Below are positions 7,227 to 15,497 of a stretch of DNA of 42,540 nt, one piece after another. Source of the DNA: Anaerolineae bacterium (GTDB lineage: Bacteria > Chloroflexota > Anaerolineae > Aggregatilineales > UBA3940). The DNA lies in assembly GCA_016926255.1 (NCBI GenBank), contig JAFGOY010000021.1:1-42540 (forward strand). Reading direction: 5' to 3'. Numbering within the stretch: position 1 is the first letter of the stretch; every line of letters starts with the position of its first letter. The translations under genes were made by a program, and so were the position numbers. The notes under the pieces were generated by a model. The model was not told the DNA's origin. It was given only the letters and a program-made list of their open reading frames with translations, and did not search any database.

Positions 7227-9239
7227 CTACTCCACCGGCCAGATGATGACCGTGCCATCCCCCGACCCGGTTGCCAGCAGCGACCCATCTGGGCTGAAGT
7301 CCACGCTCGTTACCGTATAGCCACCATCCTCTGATAGTGTCTTCACCGTCTGTCCGGTTTCGACATTCCACAGAATGGCTGTTCCGTCAAAAGAACCGGA
7401 GGCAAGAAGATTTCCATCAGACGAAAAGGCCAAATCATGGATATATCTTTTGTGGCCGTGTAACTCGTACGTAGGCTGGCCACTGGCAATATTCCAGAGT
7501 ACAATCACTGCATTATCATCCAAAAGCGGATCCGGGCTGGTTGCCAGGTAGACGCCGTCGGGTGAGTAAGCAATCGACGTGACACGCTCGGAACACTCAA
7601 ACGCCTGGAGGACAGCCCCTTCCGGCAGTCCGTACAGAATAACTGAGTTGATATAAACCGCTGCCAGTGTGTTGCCATCTGGTGAAAATTCCAGATCGCC
7701 ATCCGCCTCTTTGATTTCGAGTATAGGCTGCCAGGTAACGACATCGCGGAGGGTAACTGCTGACCTTGCCGACCGGTATGCCAGCCACCGTCCATCTGGA
7801 GAGAACTCAACTTCTGCGTAGTATCCTGAGAAAGTATTGATCAATTCCCCAGTCGATGTGTCCCACAAATATACACAATCATCACTATAACTAGCTGCGG
7901 CAATGAGGCTCCCATCAGGCGAGATAGCTGCATCAATCAAGCCTTCTTCGGCGAATCCGGCCAGTTTGAGCACGATCTGCCCACTCTCTAAATCCCTCAG
8001 CGTAATGGATGGTTCCCCAAGTTCTGAGTTTGCCGTGAGCAACTGCGAACCGTCCGATGAGAAGACTGCCCGATCAACCGAACTGGTGAACCCATCAAGT
8101 ATCACAACTATCTGCCCGGTGGTAGGGTTGACCTTGTAGATGGCATCGGTCTCGCGGCTGGCAACGAACAGGTACCCATCCGGTGAAAAAGCCACACTTG
8201 CCGCAGAGTCAAACGTATCAAGGCGACGCAGCAGTTGCCCGCTGCTGGCATCCCGGATGTCAACGATGTAATCCTTTTCATTGCGCGCAGCCAACAGGGT
8301 GCCGTCTGGCGAGAACACTGGGGCAATGTAGTGAGCATCTATCGTGGTCAACTTTTCACCGGTCAGCACATCCCACAGAATAGTCTGTGCTACCGAATCT
8401 TGTGTCTTCTTTGAACTGGTTACAAGTATCTGGCCATCCGGCGATACAGCCAGAGTGTAGACGGTACTTTCGTGCCCTTCCAGCACTTTTACCACTTCAC
8501 CTGTTGCCAGATTCCACAGAATGACCTTTGCATCCTTACTCCCTGAAGCAAGCAGATCGTCCGTCACAAATACCGCTGCGGTGACTTCATCGGAGTGTCC
8601 AACAAGGGAGGTTTCGATAGCCCCGCTCTGAATATTCCGGACGACGACGCTGTTCCCGGAACCGTAGGCCAACCGGCTCGAATCAGGCGAAAAGGCAGAC
8701 TGGTTGAAGTTGTGGTAGTTATTGGCCTCGAAGGTCTGGAGCAGTTCCCCCGTCTCGGCTTCCCACAATGCAAAAAGCTCTGCCCGCCGACCGGCCAGCA
8801 ATCGGCTGTCAGGTGAGAAGGCCAGGAAAGATGCCCTTTGGCCAGTGCTCCACAATTCTTCAAAGGTGGCCATGTTGTACAGAAACGTTCCAATGGGTGT
8901 GCTCACCGCCAGGTACTGGCCATCCGGGGATGGCACTGCTGCCTCGACATTGCCCATCCCGATACGAGCGACCGCCCCTTCGGGTACCTGCGGGGTATAC
9001 GGCAGCGTGATCACCGGGAGCGGCGTGTCGGTTGGGGTTGGTACCGGTGTGTCGGTCGGTAGCGGCGTACTCGTCGCATCAGGTGTGACCGTCACCTCGA
9101 CTGTCGCCGTGTCGGTCACTGCGGGGATCGACGAGGGCGAGGCGGTATTCTCGACCGGGGCTGCATCGGGCGTGCAGGCAGCGAGGGTGGTAATCAGTGC
9201 GAGGGTGCAGAATATGTAAAGGATTTTTCGTATTGACAC
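7227..9239 (-). CDS. WD40-repeat lipoprotein
   Basis: The protein has 670 residues, starting at a GTG (9239) with GGGAGG about ten bases upstream. A lipoprotein signal peptide ends in the lipobox LAAC (Cys22). A Pro/Thr/Ser-rich linker follows (about 25-80) and then WD40 blades to the end. I count fourteen FSPDG-type blade signatures, which fits two seven-bladed propellers. The propellers would sit outside the membrane on a flexible tether, as a protein-binding surface. No catalytic domain is visible. It is transcribed in the same direction as the histidine kinase and lies 57 bases downstream of it, so a joint transcript is possible. A small role as a sensor partner is speculation. Confidence 0.93.
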   Translation of the reverse strand: MSIRKILYIFCTLALITTLAACTPDAAPVENTASPSSIPAVTDTATVEVTVTPDATSTPLPTDTPVPTPTDTPLPVITLPYTPQVPEGAVARIGMGNVEAAVPSPDGQYLAVSTPIGTFLYNMATFEELWSTGQRASFLAFSPDSRLLAGRRAELFALWEAETGELLQTFEANNYHNFNQSAFSPDSSRLAYGSGNSVVVRNIQSGAIETSLVGHSDEVTAAVFVTDDLLASGSKDAKVILWNLATGEVVKVLEGHESTVYTLAVSPDGQILVTSSKKTQDSVAQTILWDVLTGEKLTTIDAHYIAPVFSPDGTLLAARNEKDYIVDIRDASSGQLLRRLDTFDSAASVAFSPDGYLFVASRETDAIYKVNPTTGQIVVILDGFTSSVDRAVFSSDGSQLLTANSELGEPSITLRDLESGQIVLKLAGFAEEGLIDAAISPDGSLIAAASYSDDCVYLWDTSTGELINTFSGYYAEVEFSPDGRWLAYRSARSAVTLRDVVTWQPILEIKEADGDLEFSPDGNTLAAVYINSVILYGLPEGAVLQAFECSERVTSIAYSPDGVYLATSPDPLLDDNAVIVLWNIASGQPTYELHGHKRYIHDLAFSSDGNLLASGSFDGTAILWNVETGQTVKTLSEDGGYTVTSVDFSPDGSLLATGSGDGTVIIWPVE

Positions 9240-9296
9240 AGGTATTTTGCCTCCCGGCCATGAGCGGCTGAATAGCTTATAGAAAAAGGCGACCGG

Positions 9297-10061
9297 CTAG
9301 CTCCCGGCGGCGGCAACCGGCAGATAGATGGTAAACGTCGATCCATCCCCCACAGCGCTCTCGACGGTGATATGCCCGCCGTGCAGGGCAACCAATTGCT
9401 GGGTGATGGCCAAACCAAGCCCCATGCCGCCGAACTCCCGCGTGGTCGAGCTGTCGACTTGTTTGAACGCCTCGAAAATTTTATTCAGCGCGTCGTCGGG
9501 AATGCCGATCCCGGTGTCGGTGACGGCTATCGACACCATCTGCTGTTCCGGCAGATGGCCGATCTTGACCGTCACGCCGCCGGATTTGGTAAACTTGATC
9601 GCATTGTCAACCAGGTTGTTGAGCATCCGGGTAAGATGCCCCCGGTCGGCGATGATCGGCGAGACGTCGTCGTCATTGAGGGTCAGAATGAGGTCTTTTT
9701 GAGTGGCCTTCACCTCGTGGTTGGTCAGCACTTCACGGGCGACTTCGGACACATCGATAGGCATCGGGTTGAGTTCCATGCTGCCCGATTCGATCTTCGA
9801 GAGATCGAGCACCCCGTTGATCAGGTCGAGCAGGCTCTCGGCGTTGTTGAGAATCGTCGTCATCCGGTCGCGCTGCTTGTCGGTGATCGGCCCATACAGT
9901 TCTTCGAGTAGAAGCTGGGTGAAACCAATGATCGCATTGAGCGGGGTGCGCAGTTCGTGGCTTATCATCGCCATGAACTGCGACTGCGCCTGCGAGATAG
10001 ACTCTGTCTGGCGGTTTGCCCCGGCTGGCCCGGTGTCCGGATCGGGGAACGGGTTCGTCAT
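9297..10061 (-). CDS. Sensor histidine kinase (HisKA-HATPase)
   Basis: The protein has 254 residues from the ATG at 10061, chosen because GGGAGG lies seven bases upstream and the stop of a tiny upstream ORF overlaps it (ATGA). The longer open frame upstream is low-complexity shadow. The H-box is MISHELRTPLNAIIGF (His35); the N-box is LVDNAIKF, G1 is DTGIGIP and G2 is GMGLGLAI. It has no transmembrane helix or sensor domain of its own, which makes the coupled 40-residue membrane peptide upstream a plausible membrane partner. No response regulator gene is near. It diverges from a second histidine kinase at 10343. Confidence 0.93.
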   Translation of the reverse strand: MTNPFPDPDTGPAGANRQTESISQAQSQFMAMISHELRTPLNAIIGFTQLLLEELYGPITDKQRDRMTTILNNAESLLDLINGVLDLSKIESGSMELNPMPIDVSEVAREVLTNHEVKATQKDLILTLNDDDVSPIIADRGHLTRMLNNLVDNAIKFTKSGGVTVKIGHLPEQQMVSIAVTDTGIGIPDDALNKIFEAFKQVDSSTTREFGGMGLGLAITQQLVALHGGHITVESAVGDGSTFTIYLPVAAAGS

Positions 10062-10180
10062 CGGCTGCCCTCCCTGCTGCTGACCGGCAGGAGAAGGATC
10101 AATAACAGGACAGCCAGGCTGACGACGAGGGCAATGAAGTTGAACGTCAGCGCAATCTGGCTGAAAAACGGGAGACTCAT
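10058..10180 (-). CDS. 40-residue membrane microprotein coupled to the histidine kinase
   Basis: A short ORF runs from the ATG at 10180 to the TGA at 10058. AAAGGA lies seven bases upstream of the start. The product starts MSLPFFSQIALTFN, has one strongly hydrophobic helix (about residues 12-32, FIALVVSLAVLLLILLLP) and ends in SSREGSR. The TGA overlaps the kinase ATG in the sequence ATGA, the classic arrangement for translational coupling, and the ribosome site of the kinase lies inside this ORF. A consensus-like promoter precedes it. The function is unknown; a detached membrane anchor or regulator for the soluble kinase is inferred from context. It could instead be only a leader peptide. Confidence 0.6.
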   Translation of the reverse strand: MSLPFFSQIALTFNFIALVVSLAVLLLILLLPVSSREGSR

Positions 10181-10210
10181 CTAGGGTCCTTTCAAGTAAT
10201 ATCACTCTCC

Positions 10211-10238
10211 ATAATAGGCCAATTTGCGCTGAAAGCAA
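10211..10238 (-). promoter_or_regulatory. Promoter for microprotein-kinase pair
   Basis: On the minus strand TTGCTT, a 16-base spacer and TATTAT stand about 30 bases before the microprotein ATG. This is a good vegetative-sigma match. Confidence 0.5.
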
Positions 10239-10288
10239 GAACAGGGGACTGCCGGGATGGGGTATTGATATGAAGGGCAGTCGATATG

Positions 10289-10297
10289 TGATAAGAT
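10289..10297 (+). promoter_or_regulatory. Extended -10 element for the GAF kinase
   Basis: TG-A-TAAGAT fits an extended -10. It lies 45 bases before the start at 10343. No -35 box stands at the normal distance (TTGATA is 21 bases away). Confidence 0.4.
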
Positions 10298-10342
10298 AAC
10301 GCATGCAGGGATCAGCAGGAGAGGCGCAGCAGCGAAGAATCA

Positions 10343-11758
10343 ATGACCGATCAGTTAACTCCACTGGATGACCGTATCCAACAGTACCTCGAAGCCGCAG
10401 AACGGATCGCGCAGGGCGATACTGCCGTCGAACTACCCGTCTCGCCCAACGACGAGATCGGGCAGCTTGGGCTGAAGATTCTCGATTTCGCCTGGGACCT
10501 GGAGCGGCGCACCCGCAAGGAACAGGTGCTCGCCGAGATCGTGGCAAGCATCAACGATGGCCTTTTGCTTACCGACATCCTTGAGAAGGTTTACGAAAGT
10601 TTCAAGGGAATCATCCCTTACAACCGGATCGGACTTTCGTTGATCGAAGAGGGTGGGATCGTCAGGGCATATTGGGCTAAAACCGACCGCCCGGTGATGC
10701 AATTGGGGACCGGGTACAGTGCATCACTGGAAGGCAGCACACTGCAAACAATCATCGAAACCGGGCAGCCGCGCATTCTCAACGATCTCCAGGCCTATCT
10801 CGAACAAAAACCCGGATCGCATTCAACTGGATTGATTGTCAAGGAAGGGCTGAGATCGTCACTCACCTGCCCGCTGTTCGTCGCCAGGGAGCCGGTCGGT
10901 TTTATCTTCTTCTCCAGCGCCAGCCCAAACACCTATACTGACGAACATGTCGATACGTTTGTCAGAATCGCGTCTAAACTGTCGGTGATCGTGGAGAAAG
11001 GCCGCCTGACCTCCGAACTGGCTGCACAGAAAGAGGCGGTAGAACGCCAGAACAAGGAGTTGGAAAAACTCAACGAGTTGAAAAACACCTTCCTGGGGAT
11101 TGCGGCCCATGACCTGCGCAACCCGCTTTCGACCATCCTGCTGGCCTCCGAAATGCTGGTCGACGACACCTTCGAAATCGATGAGAACGAGCAGAAAATG
11201 CTGCTGGGCGATATCCAGTTACAGACAAATTACATGCTGAAGCTGATCGACGATCTGCTGGACGTGACCATGATCGAGTCGGGAAAGCTCGATCTCGACC
11301 TCGAACCGCTCGACCTGCCGGATTTCCTGATAAGTGCCGTCAAACGCCATGCCAGGCTGGCCGCAGCCAAGGATATCAGTATCACGTACCAGCCGGGCGA
11401 CCCGGCAGACATTCTGGCTGATTCGCGGCGGCTGCGGCAGGTGATCGACAACCTGCTGTCAAACGCGGTGAAGTATTCGCCGCCGGGGAGCCGGATCACT
11501 GTCCATGCGCGGGTAGATGGCCGGATGTGCTGGATCGGTGTGACGGACGAAGGGCCAGGAATCAAGCCCGAGGAGTCACCCCAACTGTTTGAGTATTTCA
11601 GCCGGGCGTCGTCGCGGCCAACCGGCGGGGAGAAGAGCACCGGGCTGGGGCTGGCGATCAGCCGCCGGGTGATCGATGCGCACGGTGGGAAGATCGGCTT
11701 CGAGTCGGAGGTCGGGAGAGGGAGCACCTTCTGGTTTACCCTGCCGCTCAATCATTAG
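10343..11758 (+). CDS. GAF-domain sensor histidine kinase
   Basis: The protein has 471 residues. It starts with a HAMP-like segment (RIAQGDTAVELPVSPNDEIG, residues 21-40), then a GAF domain (about 62-218), a coiled coil (219-247), HisKA with GIAAHDLRNPLSTI (phospho-acceptor His256) and a HATPase domain with DNLLSNAVKYS, DEGPGI and TGLGLAI. There is no transmembrane segment, so it is cytoplasmic, probably sensing a small ligand or redox state through GAF. There is no clear ribosome site close to the ATG (GGAGAGG is about 17 bases away). The gene diverges from the first kinase, and its TAG overlaps by four bases the stop codon of the convergent regulator gene. Confidence 0.93.
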   Translation: MTDQLTPLDDRIQQYLEAAERIAQGDTAVELPVSPNDEIGQLGLKILDFAWDLERRTRKEQVLAEIVASINDGLLLTDILEKVYESFKGIIPYNRIGLSLIEEGGIVRAYWAKTDRPVMQLGTGYSASLEGSTLQTIIETGQPRILNDLQAYLEQKPGSHSTGLIVKEGLRSSLTCPLFVAREPVGFIFFSSASPNTYTDEHVDTFVRIASKLSVIVEKGRLTSELAAQKEAVERQNKELEKLNELKNTFLGIAAHDLRNPLSTILLASEMLVDDTFEIDENEQKMLLGDIQLQTNYMLKLIDDLLDVTMIESGKLDLDLEPLDLPDFLISAVKRHARLAAAKDISITYQPGDPADILADSRRLRQVIDNLLSNAVKYSPPGSRITVHARVDGRMCWIGVTDEGPGIKPEESPQLFEYFSRASSRPTGGEKSTGLGLAISRRVIDAHGGKIGFESEVGRGSTFWFTLPLNH

Positions 11759-12210
11759 CGAAGCAGCGGCAGACGCAGGCCGCGCGGCACGGCGTAATCG
11801 CGCTCGATCAACCCCACATCTTCAAGCTGCTTCAAGTAATGGGACGCCGAACTGGTGCTGTTCCAGGCGAACTCGTCGCTCATCTCGCGCAGGGTGGGAG
11901 CGTATCCGTGCGCCTCGACATAGCGCCGGATGAAAATATATAGGGCGGCGGGCGTGTTCTGTACTTCGCTTATGAGTTCGCGCTCGACCACCCGCATCGA
12001 GATCGATTCTTCGGCTGGCGGATCGACGCCGGTTCTATCGGCGGGGCTGTTATAGTAGCGTACGATCCAGGTTTCGCAGGACAGGCAGCGGATCAGCAGG
12101 CGGTCACGGGTGCGGTATTCGCACACATTTGCCCGGCCACATTTTTCGCAGACGACGGGTAATCGCTGCCAGGATCGATCCCGGCGCGTCGGTTTGATGT
12201 TTACGGCCAT
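11755..12210 (-). CDS. Zinc-ribbon/LexA-like winged-helix regulator
   Basis: The protein has 151 residues. Residues about 20-50 hold two CxxC pairs (CEKCGRANVC and CLSC), a zinc-ribbon pattern. Residues about 85-148 match the LexA DNA-binding domain: IFIRRYVEAHGYAPTLREMS, then SSASHYLKQLEDVGLIERD and RGLRL. The LexA peptidase domain is missing, so it is not an SOS repressor that self-cleaves. The ribosome site GAGGT lies nine bases before the ATG. It is convergent with the GAF kinase, with overlapping stops, and divergent from the unknown gene at 12385, which it may control. Confidence 0.8.
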   Translation of the reverse strand: MAVNIKPTRRDRSWQRLPVVCEKCGRANVCEYRTRDRLLIRCLSCETWIVRYYNSPADRTGVDPPAEESISMRVVERELISEVQNTPAALYIFIRRYVEAHGYAPTLREMSDEFAWNSTSSASHYLKQLEDVGLIERDYAVPRGLRLPLLR

Positions 12211-12261
12211 TGTTGTGTACCTCTAAATCGCTTTTTACTACCAATCCGATTACCGGTGCCC

Positions 12262-12276
12262 CAGGGCTTCGCCCTG
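12262..12276. repeat. Small perfect hairpin in divergent gap
   Basis: CAGGGC-TTC-GCCCTG has a 6-bp stem and a 3-base loop. It lies between the divergent regulator and unknown genes. It could be a repeat or a protein-binding site. Confidence 0.4.
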
Positions 12277-12304
12277 ATATTTAAACGACATTACCAGAAG
12301 TTCA

Positions 12305-12333
12305 TTGCGCCAAATGACTCATTCCCGTAAAAT
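12305..12333 (+). promoter_or_regulatory. Promoter for unknown gene
   Basis: TTGCGC, a 17-base spacer and TAAAAT. Transcription would start near 12340, before both possible translation starts (TTG 12349, ATG 12385). Confidence 0.45.
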
Positions 12334-12384
12334 AGGGACGACTCTACATTGGGTGAACTTCGTTCAAGAGACGTGAGCAAAAGT

Positions 12385-13215
12385 ATGGTTGCGCAACCCG
12401 CACAAAATGATGATCGAATACAGGCACTGGCGAACATTCTCAGTTTGCTGGCGATAATCGGCGGGATGGACAAAGCCGCCGTCCAGCGCGTTTTGATTTC
12501 GCTTGGCTCGAACCTGATCGCCGGAACGGGCGCCGGGCGCATCGAGATGGACCTCGCGGCGCGGCTGCTTGCCCAGGTCGCCAACGAAGACGGCGAGGAG
12601 GCAGCGTTGCGTATTGCCTCGGATATGGGCTTTGTTGCTAAAGCCTGGAAGCCGGTGCTGATTGAATTCACAAGCAGCGATCCCTATCGCATTGTGCCAT
12701 CCGCCGAGATCATCTACCAGCTGGTCAACTACAGCAGTTTTACGCTCCAGAGTTACGGCGCGTTTGAACGCTTCGGCGGGCCAGACCAGGTGATCTCAAT
12801 GCCCCAACTGACCGCTTCGCTGAAACCGTACCCAGTTCCCGATACAGGGCTGATCTGGGAGTTGGTCGGGTTTAGCGACCCGCCCGACCAGGCGCTGGTC
12901 GGCACGAGCATGGATGCGATGTACCTGTTCAAGGCAGCCTCTTCGAATGTTGATCTGCGCTTCTCCGAACTGGAGCGCAACGCCGATTCCGACGCACGCC
13001 AGGAACATGACGTCCGGATTGACGACGGTCTGTTCGCCGCTTTCATAGCTGGCCTGCTCGGTGACCTGCTTTACTGGGCCGCCCGCCTGCGTGCGGACGC
13101 GATTACCGGGCAGCAAACCTGGCGGCGAATCAAGGCACTGATCATCGCCCCGGAAGCTGATGTCCAGCAGGACACCGACTCCAACCCTGACGATTTCGAG
13201 CAGTTCTCAGGCTAA
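12385..13215 (+). CDS. Uncharacterised soluble protein
   Basis: The protein has 276 residues from ATG 12385 (MVAQPAQNDDR); the frame extends twelve codons up to a TTG at 12349, and neither has a strong ribosome site. I do not recognise the family. It is soluble, mostly helical at the start (IQALANILSLLAIIGGMDKAAVQRVLISLG) and has an acidic tail (DTDSNPDDFEQFSG). There are no cysteines to suggest metal binding and no nucleotide-binding motif. Codon use looks like that of the neighbours. The divergent LexA-like regulator gene shares its promoter region. Confidence 0.75.
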   Translation: MVAQPAQNDDRIQALANILSLLAIIGGMDKAAVQRVLISLGSNLIAGTGAGRIEMDLAARLLAQVANEDGEEAALRIASDMGFVAKAWKPVLIEFTSSDPYRIVPSAEIIYQLVNYSSFTLQSYGAFERFGGPDQVISMPQLTASLKPYPVPDTGLIWELVGFSDPPDQALVGTSMDAMYLFKAASSNVDLRFSELERNADSDARQEHDVRIDDGLFAAFIAGLLGDLLYWAARLRADAITGQQTWRRIKALIIAPEADVQQDTDSNPDDFEQFSG

Positions 13216-13270
13216 CACACCCTCTTAAGAATATCAATAGTGGGATGGTGATAATCCCGTTTGGATTCAG

Positions 13271-13288
13271 TTAGAACGGGCGTTCTAA
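13271..13288. repeat. Perfect palindrome between convergent genes
   Basis: TTAGAACG-GG-CGTTCTAA is an 8-bp perfect inverted repeat. A smaller one, GGGAT-GGTGATA-ATCCC, lies at 13242-13258. Both sit between converging genes, so they may help end transcription, but T-runs are absent. Confidence 0.4.
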
Positions 13289-13329
13289 TCACGCAAAGGG
13301 GATTGGCAGGTTCTCAGGGTGAAAAGGTT

Positions 13330-14217
13330 CTATACACCACCTACTCTCCCACACAGATCGGCAAGATGATCCTCCGCCCACATCTGCCCCTCGACGTACT
13401 GCTCGACCGGCACGCCGTAAAAATCGGCCATCTCTTCCGCAGAGTCGTGATCGACATTCGCGTACAGCGCCCGCTCGATGTCACCGGGCCGCCGCAGTCG
13501 GCCATCGTAGCGCTGGCCGCTGGGCAGGATCATCAGGTGCAGCCGGTTGACTACCACCAGCCGTTGGGCAAGCTGGCACCACTCGTCGACCGGGTCGGTG
13601 CGCGGGTAGACGTTCCCTTCCGGTGTCACGATCCCCAGGAACGCCCCGACCAGGTTCGCCGAACTGAGATCGGCTCCGCGCAGGTTGACACAGCCCAGGT
13701 TCGCATCCCGCAGATTCGCCCAGCTCAAATCGGCCCATTGCAGGTTGGCCCACGAGAGATTCGCTTCCTGGAGTTGGGAATCCCGCAGCGACGCCCGCTG
13801 GAAGTTCGCCCCGATCAGGCTTGCGCCATGCACCCGACTGTACCACAGAAATGCCCCCATCAGGCTCCCATCCCGCAGATCGACCCCCTGCAGGTTGGCC
13901 CAGTGCAGATCGGCCCATTCGAGATCAGCCCCCGACAGGTTGCTGCCCGACAGATCCGCCCGTGTCAGGTTGGCCCGGCTGAAGTTCGCATCCCGGAGAT
14001 CGGCGTCCGGCAGTTCGACGTGTGAGAGATCGCGCCCGGCAAGGTTGAACCCACGCAGCGGGCGCTTCTGATCCCAGTCCATGACTACCCGGTACTGTTC
14101 CTCCAGCGCGATCGATTCGCCGGGCGGCTGGAGCTTCGTGCCACATTCCGAACAGTATTTCGCACTGTCGTAGTAAAGTTCAAAACCGCATTGCGGGCAT
14201 TGAGCAGACATCGTCAT
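13330..14217 (-). CDS. Zinc-ribbon pentapeptide-repeat protein
   Basis: The protein has 295 residues. The first 30 contain a zinc ribbon (CPQCGFELYYDSAKYCSECG). Pentapeptide repeats of A(D/N)Lxx type fill about residues 57-195 (ADLRDANFSRANLTRADLSG and so on) and should form a right-handed quadrilateral beta-helix. The C-terminal 100 residues are unrelated and unrecognised. The ATG at 14217 or the one two codons on (14211) may be used. The preface FNLAGRDL before the repeats is nearly the same as FDLAGRNL in the next gene, so the two share an ancestor while carrying different N-termini. The role is unknown; no membrane segment is present. Confidence 0.87.
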   Translation of the reverse strand: MTMSAQCPQCGFELYYDSAKYCSECGTKLQPPGESIALEEQYRVVMDWDQKRPLRGFNLAGRDLSHVELPDADLRDANFSRANLTRADLSGSNLSGADLEWADLHWANLQGVDLRDGSLMGAFLWYSRVHGASLIGANFQRASLRDSQLQEANLSWANLQWADLSWANLRDANLGCVNLRGADLSSANLVGAFLGIVTPEGNVYPRTDPVDEWCQLAQRLVVVNRLHLMILPSGQRYDGRLRRPGDIERALYANVDHDSAEEMADFYGVPVEQYVEGQMWAEDHLADLCGRVGGV

Positions 14218-14362
14218 TACTCACAGAGTCTATTGATACAGTTAGTTTTGCCCACCGCTCCGGCGGGACTGGCTGTACCACTATCTTGATTATAGTGTTC
14301 CGGCTGCGGATTTTGTACGAAGTTGGCGTGTTTTGCGATTACAGTCGTGTTACGACTAGGCA

Positions 14363-14397
14363 GCTTCTCGCTCCACGAGAAGCAGGAGAGTGATCGA
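14363..14397. repeat. Family C relic
   Basis: GCTTCTCG-CTCCA-CGAGAAGC followed by AGGAGAGTGATCG. It has the same inner stem as 28374-28394 with a different loop; the left C-run arm is missing. The gene-free stretch 14218-14412 holds nothing else clear. Confidence 0.6.
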
Positions 14398-14412
14398 TGG
14401 AACCAATTGCTT

Positions 14413-15171
14413 TTACATCGCCTTCCAGGGTTCCGGGTCGCCGTCATAGAGACGGCCATCGGGCATCGTCGCCCCGTCGAGCGAGCTGACCGAAGCAAGC
14501 TGCCTGCGATGTACCTGCGCCCCTTTCAGGTTGGCTCTGAGCAGATTCGCCCGGTTGAGCTGTGCCCCGCCCAGGTCGACTCCGCTGAGGTTCGCCCCGG
14601 TCAGGTCGGCGCGGGTGAGCAGCGCGTAGCGCAGGTTGGCGCTGTCGAGTTTGACATAGTGGAGACGGGCGAAGGTCAGGTCGGTGGAGTTGAGCACCGC
14701 GCGGGAAAGGTCGGCGCGGGTAAGCTGCGCCCGGCTGAGATCGGCCTCGCTGAGATCGGCCCGACCCAGCTTCGCAGCGGTCAGATCGGCGCGCGACAGG
14801 TTCGCCCCCACCAGCCGCGAGTCCTTCAGATCGATATTGCGCAGATTGCGCCCGGCGAGATCGAACTCGCCCAGGTCCTCGACGCGGCCATTGTCCGCCC
14901 AGTGCAGGACGATCTGGTACTGTATTTCAGGCGGCTCCGGCTCGTACCCCACCGCCTCGACGACGATCTCCGGGGGTACTTCGACCACCACTTCGACCGC
15001 CTCGAATGCTTCCTCCACCGGCGGCTCGACCGCTTCATCGATCTCCTCGACCAGCCCGGTGATATCCCGAACGCTGGCGACCTGCTGCATCTCGATCAAC
15101 TGCTGAAGCATCTGGTAGATTTCTTCGACACGCTGTTCGATCTTCGATAGGCGCTGATCCAGCCGTCCCAT
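14413..15171 (-). CDS. Coiled-coil pentapeptide-repeat protein
   Basis: The protein has 252 residues from ATG 15171 (MGRLDQRLSKIEQRV), which has AAGGA six bases upstream; a TTG eight codons earlier is less likely. Residues 1-35 are a coiled coil (LSKIEQRVEEIYQMLQQLIE), 45-80 are very acidic (EEIDEAVEPPVEEAFEAVEV), and 110-225 are pentapeptide repeats (ADLTAAKLGRADLSEADLSR and so on). It carries the same FxLAGR(D/N)L preface as the neighbouring zinc-ribbon protein and is read in the same direction, 195 bases upstream of it. The function is unknown; the coiled coil suggests an oligomer. Confidence 0.87.
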   Translation of the reverse strand: MGRLDQRLSKIEQRVEEIYQMLQQLIEMQQVASVRDITGLVEEIDEAVEPPVEEAFEAVEVVVEVPPEIVVEAVGYEPEPPEIQYQIVLHWADNGRVEDLGEFDLAGRNLRNIDLKDSRLVGANLSRADLTAAKLGRADLSEADLSRAQLTRADLSRAVLNSTDLTFARLHYVKLDSANLRYALLTRADLTGANLSGVDLGGAQLNRANLLRANLKGAQVHRRQLASVSSLDGATMPDGRLYDGDPEPWKAM

Positions 15172-15220
15172 GTGCCATCCTTTTCCTGTGTTCAACTGTG
15201 CCTGCTCGATGGTGCAAACC

Positions 15221-15248
15221 AGTATAGCACCGATCCCCCCACTGCAAT
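15221..15248 (-). promoter_or_regulatory. Promoter for coiled-coil pentapeptide gene
   Basis: On the minus strand an extended -10, TGC-TATACT, is preceded 16 bases away by ATTGCA. It lies about 50 bases before the start at 15171. Confidence 0.45.
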
Positions 15249-15310
15249 ATTTTCCAACATCAGATGTTGGGATTCTTTCATCCGGCGCTCTGTAACCTTT
15301 TCGATACGTG

Positions 15311-15371
15311 GCCCACTCACCATGAGGGAGAGGGGGCAGACCGAGCAGCAGCGAGGTCGGGGGTAAGGGCC
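15311..15371. repeat. Family E repeat, copy 2
   Basis: GCCCACTCACCATGAGGGAG, G-run, AGACCGAGCAGCAGCGAGG, TCGGGGGTAAGGGCC: the same unit as 2745-2802. The rest of the gene-free stretch 15249-15497 shows only a TATACT at 15452-15457, which may be the -10 of the next gene. Confidence 0.75.
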
Positions 15372-15497
15372 ATATCTTGGATATTTCGCTACAGGCGAAA
15401 CTCCCAGGCAGCCGAAAACGGCCGCCAATAGCGCCCTACCACCCACCTGAGTATACTGGTCGTCGAGAAACACCTCATCGCACCGATCAGGAGCGCC

